A DNA stretch of 64,000 bases. It comes from Acetobacterium sp. KB-1. GTDB taxonomy: Bacteria > Bacillota > Clostridia > Eubacteriales > Eubacteriaceae. Below are positions 48,163 through 54,589 of the stretch, piece after piece. The notes below the pieces were generated by a model, which made no database searches, was not told the origin of the DNA, and saw nothing but the letters and a program-made list of their open reading frames with translations. The stretch covers positions 602,979 through 666,978 of the forward strand of contig NZ_CP030040.1 of the NCBI RefSeq assembly GCF_003260995.1, in the 5' to 3' direction. The number at the start of each line of letters is the position of its first letter. Within the stretch, counting starts at the first letter, position 1. A program made the translations under genes and the position numbers.

Positions 48163-48221
48163 AAAAAAGGCATATTGATTACGTCTGACAGAAATCTCTA
48201 CTCTGACGTTGCCAATATGCC
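48163..48221 (-). terminator. Large hairpin with T-run between the pilin genes and tadE
   Basis: GGCATATTG...CAATATGCC (9-bp outer stem) encloses an inner ACGTC/GACGT stem, and TTTTTT follows on the minus strand. It is placed so that most transcripts could stop after the three pilins, leaving fewer transcripts for the assembly machine. Confidence 0.8.
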
Positions 48222-48262
48222 ACTAGTTTCTTCACCGCAAACGCAATAACTACCAATAGATT

Positions 48263-48430
48263 TTATAATGCTAATTGGGTTCCAATATCCGTAAAGAATT
48301 GGCCAATTTGTGGTCCTAATAACCAGATAGCAGCAATGGCTGCCAAGGCGATCCCGGCAATGATTAATCCATATTCAACCAAACCCTGTCCATCTTCTTC
48401 CCTCATCATGTTTGTAAACAAATTTTTCAT
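48263..48430 (-). CDS. flp: Flp pilin 1 (55 aa)
   Basis: A 55-residue prepilin. The short leader MKNLFTNMMREEDG is cut after Gly14 by prepilin peptidase, leaving QGLVEYGLII... with Glu5 and Tyr6 of the mature form in the Flp position. A hydrophobic stretch (IIAGIALAAIAAIWLLG) makes the pilus core. It is the third of three pilin genes in transcript order and differs from its neighbours mainly in the leader. The stop is TAA at 48263. It is too short to be found by common length cutoffs. Confidence 0.93.
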   Translation of the reverse strand: MKNLFTNMMREEDGQGLVEYGLIIAGIALAAIAAIWLLGPQIGQFFTDIGTQLAL

Positions 48431-48491
48431 TTTAGTTCTCCTTTTAATTTTTTTGTGTTCGTTTTGTCAGTTGTGTGCACTATTGCTTTTT

Positions 48492-48659
48492 CTAAAGTGC
48501 CAACTGAGTTCCAATATCCGTAAAGAATTGACCAATCTGTGGTCCTAACAACCAAATTGCGGCAATTGCGGCTAATGCGATCCCGGCAATGATTAATCCA
48601 TATTCAACCAAACCCTGTCCATCTTCTTCTTTCATCATTCGTACAAATACGCTTTTCAT
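48492..48659 (-). CDS. flp: Flp pilin 2 (55 aa)
   Basis: A 55-residue prepilin with leader MKSVFVRMMKEEDG and the same mature part as Flp pilin 1 (identical by my reading from EEDGQG to the C-terminal TDIGTQLAL). A GGAG ribosome site precedes the ATG. Identical mature parts with differing leaders mean the two copies give the same fibre subunit, so their main effect is gene dosage. Confidence 0.93.
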   Translation of the reverse strand: MKSVFVRMMKEEDGQGLVEYGLIIAGIALAAIAAIWLLGPQIGQFFTDIGTQLAL

Positions 48660-48710
48660 TTTATTTTCTCCTTTTAATATATTATTTATTAGTCTAACTA
48701 ATAAGTTCTG

Positions 48711-48878
48711 TCATGCTGCTAATTGAGTGCCGATGTCAGTAAACATTTGGCCGATTTGTGGTCCTAATAACCAGATGGCAGCAATAGCAGCTAGTGCGAT
48801 CCCCGTTATGATTAGTCCATATTCAACCAGCCCCTGTCCGTCCTCTGTTCTAATTATCCTTGACAATGCATTTTTCAT
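48711..48878 (-). CDS. flp: Flp pilin 3 (55 aa)
   Basis: A 55-residue prepilin, first in transcript order, with leader MKNALSRIIRTEDG. The mature part differs at a few positions: IITG for IIAG, GQMF for GQFF, and it ends QLAA. The ATG at 48878 is chosen by comparison with the other two pilins; the open frame extends to 48929. It follows the interrupted prepilin peptidase gene by about 65 bases. Confidence 0.93.
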   Translation of the reverse strand: MKNALSRIIRTEDGQGLVEYGLIITGIALAAIAAIWLLGPQIGQMFTDIGTQLAA

Positions 48879-48942
48879 TTCTTTTTTCTCCCTTAATAAT
48901 TGTTGATTAAATTTCGTAATCGTTAACATTTATTTTCAATCC

Positions 48943-49260
48943 TTAAAATAACATTCCAAATTCAAATAGATGATCGTTTGCATTTATAAGATTTATAACT
49001 AAAACTGAGACAAAACCGGATGCCATAAACGGTCCCAAGGCAACCTTTGATTTTAAATTACCTTTTCTTCTGATAATCAGATAAATTGTGTAGATCATCA
49101 AAAAGAATGTCATAATCATAATTGCCGATATAATGCCATATACCCCTAAACAAAAACCAACTGCCGCTGCATATTTTACGTCTCCCCAACCAGCACCCTT
49201 TCCGATCATTGCTGGTAAGAAGAAAATAATAAAACCAATCACTAAACCAAAAATATTCAT
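48943..49260 (-). CDS. tadV: Prepilin peptidase TadV, C-terminal half (split by an in-frame stop)
   Basis: A 105-residue open frame with the second catalytic motif of A24 prepilin peptidases, GKGAGWGDVK, Asp27 being the catalytic residue. It starts at ATG 49260 and is in the same frame as the upstream half, from which it is separated by only TAA at 49279-49281 plus six sense codons. There is no real ribosome site before this ATG (ATCGGG), so efficient separate translation is doubtful. As a whole, 48943-49623 gives a normal-length TadV if the TAA is ignored. Confidence 0.8.
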   Translation of the reverse strand: MNIFGLVIGFIIFFLPAMIGKGAGWGDVKYAAAVGFCLGVYGIISAIMIMTFFLMIYTIYLIIRRKGNLKSKVALGPFMASGFVSVLVINLINANDHLFEFGMLF

Positions 49261-49278
49261 CCCGATACTTGTAATGGG

Positions 49279-49623
49279 TTACCTTGTTATGACAAAGGCT
49301 CCACCGACGAAGATGGTCATTAATACCAGTTCGTTGGGGATTTTTTTTATGCTGATGTCTACTACCGAAAGAATGATACAGATTGAAAAGAGCATCATAT
49401 ATTCCAGTGTTTTTGCTTCAAGTCCATTCAGTTTTACAAAGACTAACCAAACAAATGCATTCATTATCGCCCAAAAGATTGTTTTTGAAACACTGCCTGA
49501 AAATTGAGGGTGCTTCAGAATATTAACTCTTTGCTTGATCAAGTATACAGAAGATTTTTCCATCAAAGCGCCAACGACAGCTCCGGTTAATAAAACCAGT
49601 ACAGTTATTGCAAATTGGTTCAT
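49279..49623 (-). CDS. tadV: Prepilin peptidase TadV, N-terminal half (split by an in-frame stop)
   Basis: A 114-residue open frame containing the first half of an A24 aspartyl prepilin peptidase. Hydrophobic helices are visible and the first catalytic Asp89 is in SVVDISIKKIPNEL. It lacks the N-terminal CxxC methylase part, as TadV-type enzymes do. The ATG at 49623 has a strong GGAGGTGA site. The frame stops at TAA 49281-49279 after GGAFVITR, before the second catalytic Asp, which lies in the same frame downstream. Either the gene is broken, or two chains come together, or read-through occurs. Confidence 0.82.
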   Translation of the reverse strand: MNQFAITVLVLLTGAVVGALMEKSSVYLIKQRVNILKHPQFSGSVSKTIFWAIMNAFVWLVFVKLNGLEAKTLEYMMLFSICIILSVVDISIKKIPNELVLMTIFVGGAFVITR

Positions 49624-49651
49624 CAGCTCACCTCCAGTAATTTTTGGTAAT

Positions 49652-49678
49652 AAAAAAGCAACGATTTACGCGTTGCAC
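49652..49678 (-). terminator. Terminator of the proximal c-di-GMP riboswitch
   Basis: A GCAACG/CGTTGC stem with a 7-nt loop and TTTTTT on the minus strand. Its 5' arm (TGCAAC) is complementary to the GTTGCA at the 3' end of the aptamer, so an antiterminator is possible. Confidence 0.88.
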
Positions 49679-49706
49679 TAAAGGCGAATTAAATACACCT
49701 AAAATC

Positions 49707-49785
49707 TGCAACTGGCTGTCATATAAAAAATTATTTAGACCCTATAGCTTTGCGTCCTCACCTTTCGGTAAGTTTGCCGAATATT
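49707..49785 (-). promoter_or_regulatory. c-di-GMP-I riboswitch (GEMM), proximal copy
   Basis: On the minus strand the GEMM-I core is visible: GCAAAC (49772-49777), the GAAA tetraloop (CCGAAAGG), GGACGCAAAGC (49747-49757), AGGGTCTA, and the GACAGCC tetraloop-receptor side, ending in AGTTGCA. It controls the Tad pilus operon directly downstream through the terminator at 49652-49678. Confidence 0.92.
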
Positions 49786-49812
49786 AAATTGTCCAACAGG
49801 AGAAAACTAGAA

Positions 49813-49840
49813 TAAAAAAACAACGCTCTGACACGTTGCA
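49813..49840 (-). terminator. Terminator of the distal c-di-GMP riboswitch
   Basis: A CAACG/CGTTG stem with an 8-nt loop and TTTTTTT on the minus strand; the 5' arm TGCAAC can pair with GTTGCA of the aptamer 3' end, exactly as in the proximal copy. Confidence 0.85.
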
Positions 49841-49868
49841 CTAAATACACCATATAATGATGTTATCT

Positions 49869-49949
49869 TGCAACTGGCTGTCATATAAAAAATTACTTAG
49901 ACCCTAAAGCTTTGCGTCCTTACCTTTCGATAAGTTTGCTAAATATTCT
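49869..49949 (-). promoter_or_regulatory. c-di-GMP-I riboswitch (GEMM), distal copy
   Basis: A second GEMM-I aptamer, first in transcript order, with GCAAAC (49934-49939), the GAAA tetraloop (TCGAAAGG), GGACGCAAAGC (49909-49919), AGGGTCTA and GACAGCC. It differs from the proximal copy mostly in the P2 stem and linker. The two copies lie about 160 bases apart in tandem. Confidence 0.92.
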
Positions 49950-49958
49950 ATTGAGATC

Positions 49959-49987
49959 ATGATAGTTCATTGTATTTGATATGTCAA
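49959..49987 (-). promoter_or_regulatory. Promoter of the Tad/Flp operon
   Basis: TTGACA (49982-49987), a 17-bp spacer and TATCAT (49959-49964) on the minus strand. Transcription would start near 49952, just before the distal riboswitch. Confidence 0.85.
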
Positions 49988-49989
49988 GA

Positions 49990-50338
49990 GAATTATTTGC
50001 TATATTTTAAATACCGAGCATATTAAAGAGTAATATTTTGCACATTATTTTTTATTTGTCATACTAAACATAAAGATACGAATTCATTATGTTCGTCGAT
50101 GTTTCTCAACATTCATTCGATTATCCTTAAATTATGTTGCATCTAATTGTTATATAGTTATCAATATTATCTTTTATTATGATAATCTAATATTATTGCC
50201 ATTCTTTAGAAATGTTAATTTTTAATGCTGCAAATACTTAAGCCATCGAAAAAAAAAACACGCTAACCTCAGAGATGATTTTATAGTTATAATTTTTACA
50301 TAAATACATTTGTTCGCCTTGTTGTATTCCCTCTAAAA
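49990..50338. other. AT-rich intergenic stretch, no gene seen
   Basis: About 350 bases between the divergent Tad operon promoter and the DUF2325 promoter. It is very AT-rich, with a poly-A run near 50250, and I see no open frame, RNA or repeat in it. Confidence 0.6.
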
Positions 50339-50363
50339 AATACTTAATAAATAATTAAGTATT
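50339..50363 (+). promoter_or_regulatory. Dyad at the -35 of the DUF2325 promoter
   Basis: AATACTTAAT-AAATA-ATTAAGTATT is a perfect 10-bp inverted repeat with a 5-bp spacer, ending at the first base of the TTGACA -35 hexamer. It is a plausible operator; the regulator is unknown. Confidence 0.6.
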
Positions 50364-50391
50364 TGACACAGAAAGCAGACTGTGTTACATT
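50363..50391 (+). promoter_or_regulatory. Promoter of the DUF2325-DUF3793 pair
   Basis: TTGACA (50363-50368), a 17-bp spacer and TACATT (50386-50391), about 50 bases before the DUF2325 start. Confidence 0.7.
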
Positions 50392-50397
50392 TTGATT

Positions 50398-50417
50398 ATG
50401 TTAGCAACATCTAACAT
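50398..50417 (+). promoter_or_regulatory. Dyad just after the -10 of the DUF2325 promoter
   Basis: ATGTTAG-CAACAT-CTAACAT, a perfect 7-bp inverted repeat with a 6-bp spacer at the predicted transcription start. It resembles metal-regulator (DtxR-type TTAG...CTAA) sites, but that match is loose. Confidence 0.55.
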
Positions 50418-50440
50418 ATATTTAAACTGGAGGTTATCTT

Positions 50441-50773
50441 ATGAGCATTGTTATCATTGGCGGAAATGATCGTATGATTTATCAATATAAAGACCTATGT
50501 AAAGAGTATAACTGCCGTGCCAAGGTATTCACTCAAATGCAGGGTGCCCTGAAAAAGAAAATCGGAGTTCCTGATCTAATCGTATTATTTACTGGAACCG
50601 TCTCTCATAAAATGGTTAACTGTGCGACCTTTGAAGCGAAAAGACTTAACTTGCCGCTCGCTCGATCGCATACAAGTAGCTTATCTGCATTACGTAGCAT
50701 TTTAGATGAGCACTGTTCTGTGTGCGAAAAACGGGACAAGTGCCATTTAAAAACGATATCCCGCGGAGTGTAA
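50441..50773 (+). CDS. DUF2325 protein
   Basis: A 110-residue protein of the DUF2325 family: MSIVIIGGNDRM at the start, then VPDLIVLFTGTVSHKMVNCA and LPLARSHTSSLSALRSIL, with cysteines CSVCEKRDKC near the end. The family has no established function; the GG-rich start looks like a nucleotide- or cofactor-binding loop. TGGAGG precedes the ATG. It is followed two bases later by the DUF3793 gene, and the pair shares one promoter with two dyads, so the two probably act together. A link to metal supply is a guess from the operator-like dyad only. Confidence 0.85.
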   Translation: MSIVIIGGNDRMIYQYKDLCKEYNCRAKVFTQMQGALKKKIGVPDLIVLFTGTVSHKMVNCATFEAKRLNLPLARSHTSSLSALRSILDEHCSVCEKRDKCHLKTISRGV

Positions 50774-50775
50774 CA

Positions 50776-51333
50776 ATGAGTACTTTTGAGGAAGAAATTA
50801 TCCGACACTGCTCTCCAACTCTAGCTGGAATCAAAACTGGGAATTTATTTAGCTATTCTTTCGATGATCACGATCAGTTGATTAATCAAATCACCAATTG
50901 GAACAATACTTTGAATGCTCGTGGAGTTTATTTTGAACGATTAAAAACCAATCGAAATCGTGTTCTTCTGTACGTCTACCGTAAAAATAGACTTAACCGT
51001 GACCTCTCATGTCCCAAAGTCGAACGTTTTTTAAACAAAATTGGCTATCCAACAGGGGATCTTGAATCGTGTTTGGCATTTTTATCAGAACGCATTCACG
51101 ACTCAGCAGATTTCCCCCATGAAATTGGCTTGTTCTTGAGCTATCCTTTTGAAGATGTAGAAGGCTTTATCCAAAACGAAGGAAAAAACTGTAAACATTG
51201 CGGTTACTGGAAAGTCTATTGTAATGCGAACGAAAAAATTAAACTTTTCAGCAAATATAAAAAATGCGCGACAAAATATTATCAATGCCTTCTCAAGGGA
51301 TCTTCGATCATACGTTTAACAGTAGCCGCGTAA
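50776..51333 (+). CDS. DUF3793 protein
   Basis: A 185-residue protein of the DUF3793 family. Segments seen are HCSPTLAGIKTGNLFSY near the N-terminus, RVLLYVYRKNRLNRDL, IGYPTGDLESCLAFLSERI, HEIGLFLSYPFEDVEGFI and a cysteine-containing CKHCGYWKVYCN. The start is the ATG at 50776, two bases after the DUF2325 stop; a longer in-frame reading from 50722 overlaps the upstream gene. Function unknown. Members are found in clostridia, often beside DUF2325. Confidence 0.85.
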   Translation: MSTFEEEIIRHCSPTLAGIKTGNLFSYSFDDHDQLINQITNWNNTLNARGVYFERLKTNRNRVLLYVYRKNRLNRDLSCPKVERFLNKIGYPTGDLESCLAFLSERIHDSADFPHEIGLFLSYPFEDVEGFIQNEGKNCKHCGYWKVYCNANEKIKLFSKYKKCATKYYQCLLKGSSIIRLTVAA

Positions 51334-51359
51334 GAATTTCTTAGACATTTTGACTTATT

Positions 51360-51503
51360 TTAGGCAATAGGTTTAAGTGATTTTTCTTCTTTATTGATTA
51401 CGACAGCTTCTTTGGGACTTAAGCATTTCTGAATACAATATTTCTTAATTAATTCATAATCAAAAATATAGTAATAGAGCGTATCTTCAATCAGCTCCCA
51501 CAA
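51360..51503 (-). pseudogene. Possible decayed coding fragment (C-terminal tail)
   Basis: On the minus strand an open frame of about 47 codons ends in TAA (51360-51362). It reads LWELIEDTLYYYIFDY, then ELIKKYCIQKCLSP and KEAVVINKEEK. It looks like a real protein tail but has no start with a ribosome site. It lies just downstream of the glyoxalase-like gene. I could not identify the family. It may be the remains of a deleted gene, or a small frame of no meaning. Confidence 0.35.
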
Positions 51504-51510
51504 TGATTAT

Positions 51511-51900
51511 TTAATTCCGAATAATCTCAATTTTATAACCATCCGGATCAGTTATAAAATAATAACGGGGTTTCCCATCGCCACTCAGTCCTTTTAGCGG
51601 TGTTGGCTTATAGCCCTTTGCTTCGTGAGTTGCAAAAGACGCCTCAAGATCATCAACGAGCACCGCTAAATGACCATAGGCCGTCCCCAAATCATAAGGG
51701 AGTGCTTGCCCATAGTTAAAGGTCAGTTCCAACTGATGGCTGTTAGAACGGCCATCCCCTAAAAACACCAAGGTGAATTCATAAGTTGGTTCGTCCCGTC
51801 GCTTCACTTCCTCAAATCCTAGTGCTTCTTTGTAAAACGCTAAAGATCGTTCCAAATCCAATACCCGAATCATCGTATGTGCCATTTTGTAATTTCCCAT
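51511..51900 (-). CDS. VOC-family lactoylglutathione lyase-like protein
   Basis: A 129-residue glyoxalase I-like protein. It has the N-terminal AHTMIRVLDLERSLAFY, the metal-ligand residues in AHTM, QLELTFNYG, GHLAVLVDDL and DGYKIEIIRN (His, Glu, His and Glu), the complete set for glyoxalase I, and the FITDPDGYK motif. It probably turns methylglyoxal-thiol adducts into lactoyl thioesters. It is monocistronic with a good GGAGAC site. The thiol used by this bacterium is unknown to me. Confidence 0.9.
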   Translation of the reverse strand: MGNYKMAHTMIRVLDLERSLAFYKEALGFEEVKRRDEPTYEFTLVFLGDGRSNSHQLELTFNYGQALPYDLGTAYGHLAVLVDDLEASFATHEAKGYKPTPLKGLSGDGKPRYYFITDPDGYKIEIIRN

Positions 51901-51928
51901 AATAGTCTCCTTATAACTTAATTTATTC

Positions 51929-52066
51929 CTATATCACTTTCTGTATCACTTTTTTTAATATTTCAGCTAAGCTCTCTACAACCTCTGGATCGTAGTGAGA
52001 TATCTGTCCATATCGTCATCCTTCTTCCGTTGCATTTAGACACTTTTCAGGCTCCAGAATCCCTTG
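51929..52066 (-). pseudogene. Possible decayed coding fragment upstream of the glyoxalase gene
   Basis: On the minus strand a frame reads QGILEPEKCLNATEEG, then one in-frame TGA, then RYGQISHYDPEVVESLAEI and LKKV before TAG at 51929. The HYDPEVVE stretch is reminiscent of the C-terminal end of HD-GYP or two-component receiver proteins, but this is a weak resemblance. One internal stop and no ribosome site suggest a remnant. Confidence 0.3.
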
Positions 52067-52090
52067 TCATAACATTTCTACGCTAAACAT

Positions 52091-52453
52091 TTAGTGGTGC
52101 TCACCGGCACATCCTTCGGTACCTTCGAAATTTCTAAGCAACGGCAAGGTCCGTTTCTTCATCAATTCCAGGACTTCCCAACCGGAATGACCGGCTCCAA
52201 GAAACCGGGTCAAGCAAGCGTCAGCCAAAAGATCAAAGGCCGATTGACTTTTGAAGTTACCAGTGATAATTCCTTCACAGTTCAAATCAATGATTCTTTG
52301 AGCCAGCTGCTCTGCTGTTAAATCCTCAATTTTTTCAATTGACTCGATCGCAGTCTCTGACCGTCGGACCACCAATAAATACTGGCTGGTATCAAATTCA
52401 GAAGCAACCGATGACTCCAGTTCTTTTCCATTCATAGTCATTGCAATTTTCAT
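52091..52453 (-). CDS. NifB/NifX-family dinitrogenase iron-molybdenum cofactor-binding protein
   Basis: A 120-residue protein of the NifX/NifB C-terminal/VnfX superfamily: MKIAMTMNGKELESSVASEFDTSQYLLVV, with a GIITGNFKSQSAFDLLADA motif (normal members have a GxGxxAxxxLxxxGI pattern), and a His/Cys tail GCAGEHH. No nitrogenase genes are in the window, so the protein probably belongs to the general metal-binding branch of the family. The ATG at 52453 has GGAG eight bases upstream. Confidence 0.82.
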   Translation of the reverse strand: MKIAMTMNGKELESSVASEFDTSQYLLVVRRSETAIESIEKIEDLTAEQLAQRIIDLNCEGIITGNFKSQSAFDLLADACLTRFLGAGHSGWEVLELMKKRTLPLLRNFEGTEGCAGEHH

Positions 52454-52491
52454 ATTTATCTCCAATCTTTTTAATTTGTTAACGTATTTTT

Positions 52492-53250
52492 TTAATTCAG
52501 AGGGGTGAGCATGGTTTTATAAAAGGCATAAGCTTTGGAAGATTTTCCAATGCAGTAACCGATATAATGATCCAACAGATCATTTATTTTTATCACCTCG
52601 ACGGTGCTTACTTCCCGATCTTTTAGCTGTTTGATCGGCTGTCCTAAAAAATCCCGGAGTAGTTTTAACATCGTGGGGCTCAGCTTATAGAGGTATCCCT
52701 CGGTTGGTTCCTGACAGTCACTGCAAATGACCCCATTGTTTTCAATGCTGAAGAGGCTTAAATCTTGATCATTCTGACACATCATACATGTTTTTAGACC
52801 TGGGCGGTAGCCTAAATAACTAACTAGTTTCATTTGAAAGGCGCCCACCAGAACCAGGTCGTTTTTTGCTGTTCCAGCTGATATATAAAACAATACGTGA
52901 AGGAGTAGTTTTAAAATTTCCGGGCTTTTCTGAAAAAATTCATAGGCATTATACATCAGATCCAGTAAATAAGAAGCCAAGGCCATTTTAGTCAGATCAT
53001 TCCGCAATGGATAAAAGGCCTCAATTAAATTGGACTGATTGATGATGCCAAAATTCTTACCGGGATAATAAACAAATTCACTATAGGCAAAGATCTGGGT
53101 GCTGGCCAGAAGGCCACTTTTCTGACGTCGGACACCACGGGCAATACATTGAATCTTACCATCATCTTCGGTGAAGATGGTCAGAATTTTATCCTGTTCT
53201 TTATAGGGCTGTTCTTTAATGACCAGTCCTTTTGTTTTAATCAGAGCCAT
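52492..53250 (-). CDS. recO: DNA repair protein RecO
   Basis: A 252-residue RecO that anneals SSB-coated DNA and helps load RecA with RecR. The N-terminal OB fold starts LIKTKGLVIKEQPYKEQDKILTIFT, the four zinc-ligand cysteines appear as CMMC and CSDC about 20 residues apart in the middle, and helices follow. It follows era with a 20-base gap, the conserved Firmicutes ybeY-dgkA-era-recO order. Confidence 0.95.
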   Translation of the reverse strand: MALIKTKGLVIKEQPYKEQDKILTIFTEDDGKIQCIARGVRRQKSGLLASTQIFAYSEFVYYPGKNFGIINQSNLIEAFYPLRNDLTKMALASYLLDLMYNAYEFFQKSPEILKLLLHVLFYISAGTAKNDLVLVGAFQMKLVSYLGYRPGLKTCMMCQNDQDLSLFSIENNGVICSDCQEPTEGYLYKLSPTMLKLLRDFLGQPIKQLKDREVSTVEVIKINDLLDHYIGYCIGKSSKAYAFYKTMLTPLN

Positions 53251-53270
53251 AATTCTCCCAACTAGAGGAT

Positions 53271-54167
53271 TTATTCAAAATAGCCTAAATCTTTCAAATC
53301 AAAATTCTTATCCCGCCAATCGGATCGCACCTTTACCCATAACTGTAGATTGATCTGCGATTTCAGAAAAAACTCAATATCTTTCCGGGCTTGAGTACCA
53401 ATTTTGGTCAGCATGGAGCCACCTTTGCCGATCAGGATGCCCTTGTGAGTTTTTCGCTCACAGAAAATGGTGGCTTCAATGTCAATGGTATCCTTTCCCT
53501 TACGGGGTTTCATGGTGGTAACTTCCACCGCAATGCCGTGGGGAACCTCATCATTTAAAAGGTTCAGAAGTTTTTCGCGGATCAATTCCTGAACAATCCA
53601 ACGCTCTGATTGGTCAATGATCATATCGGCCGGGAAAAACATCGGACCCGGACTAAGCAGTCCAGTAATAAGTTTCAAAAGCTCTTTAACCCCATCTCCC
53701 GAAACCGCGGAAATGGGAATGATTGCGTTGAGAAAATCATATTTTTGATAAGCCGCAATGGTGATTAAAACATCCTCTTTGGGAAGTAGATCAATTTTAT
53801 TGATCACTAAGATAACCGGTGTCTTACTGGCTTTTAGTTTTTCCAGAATATACTGATCCCCAGGTCCGATTTTTGTTTCCGGCTCGACCAGATATAAAAC
53901 CACATCCACATCGGATACAGTATTTTCCGCGGCTTTTTGCATGTAGTCACCTAACCGGTTTTTGGGTCGGTGCATCCCCGGGGTATCAATAAAAACCATC
54001 TGGGCCTGTTCATCGGTATAAATGCAACGGATAGCATTTCGGGTCGTTTGTGGTTTAGCTGAGGTAATCACCAGCTTTTCTCCCATTATATTATTAAGCA
54101 AGGTCGATTTCCCCACATTTGGGCGACCGACGATGCTGATAAATCCGGATTTAAAGTTTTCGTTCAT
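53271..54167 (-). CDS. era: GTPase Era
   Basis: A 298-residue essential GTPase that binds the 3' end of 16S rRNA during 30S assembly. G motifs are IVGRPNVGKSTLLNNI (G1, near residue 13), DTPGMHRP (G3) and VINKIDLL (G4). A C-terminal KH domain (IFCERKTHKGILIGKGGSMLTKIG) follows. Its length is normal. It begins about 20 bases after dgkA and precedes recO. Confidence 0.97.
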   Translation of the reverse strand: MNENFKSGFISIVGRPNVGKSTLLNNIMGEKLVITSAKPQTTRNAIRCIYTDEQAQMVFIDTPGMHRPKNRLGDYMQKAAENTVSDVDVVLYLVEPETKIGPGDQYILEKLKASKTPVILVINKIDLLPKEDVLITIAAYQKYDFLNAIIPISAVSGDGVKELLKLITGLLSPGPMFFPADMIIDQSERWIVQELIREKLLNLLNDEVPHGIAVEVTTMKPRKGKDTIDIEATIFCERKTHKGILIGKGGSMLTKIGTQARKDIEFFLKSQINLQLWVKVRSDWRDKNFDLKDLGYFE

Positions 54168-54187
54168 TGTTCACATTCTTTCTTTGG

Positions 54188-54589
54188 CTAAAAAAACCAA
54201 TTGATAATTTTTGGTAAAAAGATAATCAGCCCCACACAAACCGACATAATTGCGGCCACCATAACAGCCCCTGCAGCTGTATCCTTGGCAACTTTGGCCA
54301 GATGATGGTATTCCTCAGTATAAAGATCCACCAGGGTTTCGATAGCTGTATTGATGATCTCCAGGATAAAAACAAATCCAATCATAATCACTAATGACAG
54401 CCATTCATAGCTTTCAATTTGAAAAACAAAACCAAAGGCAATGGTGATAAATCCAACACCAAAGTGAATCCGCATGTTGGGCTGGGTTTTAAGGGTATAG
54501 AGAATACCTTCAACGGCAAAAGAAAAACTCTTTTTTAACTTTCTTCTAATCTCTCCCACCTCCTGATTTTTACTGTTTGGATAAAACAC
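54188..54589 (-). CDS. dgkA: Diacylglycerol/undecaprenol kinase DgkA
   Basis: A membrane kinase of the DgkA family, 133 residues if the GTG at 54589 is used. The signature is FILEIINTAIETLVDLY followed by HHLAKVAKDTAAGAVMVAA. Three hydrophobic helices are visible. The Firmicutes enzymes mostly phosphorylate undecaprenol. The GTG has no ribosome site, whereas an ATT at 54550 lies eight bases from a perfect AGGAGG and would give MRRKLKKSFSFAVEGI, a family-like N-terminus. I keep the longer frame here but flag this. It lies between ybeY and era. Confidence 0.9.
   Translation of the reverse strand: MFYPNSKNQEVGEIRRKLKKSFSFAVEGILYTLKTQPNMRIHFGVGFITIAFGFVFQIESYEWLSLVIMIGFVFILEIINTAIETLVDLYTEEYHHLAKVAKDTAAGAVMVAAIMSVCVGLIIFLPKIINWFF

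Noticed and set aside
49279-49281. Recoding of the TadV stop as pyrrolysine or selenocysteine
   Set aside because: The codon is TAA; pyrrolysine uses UAG and selenocysteine uses UGA, so neither explains it.
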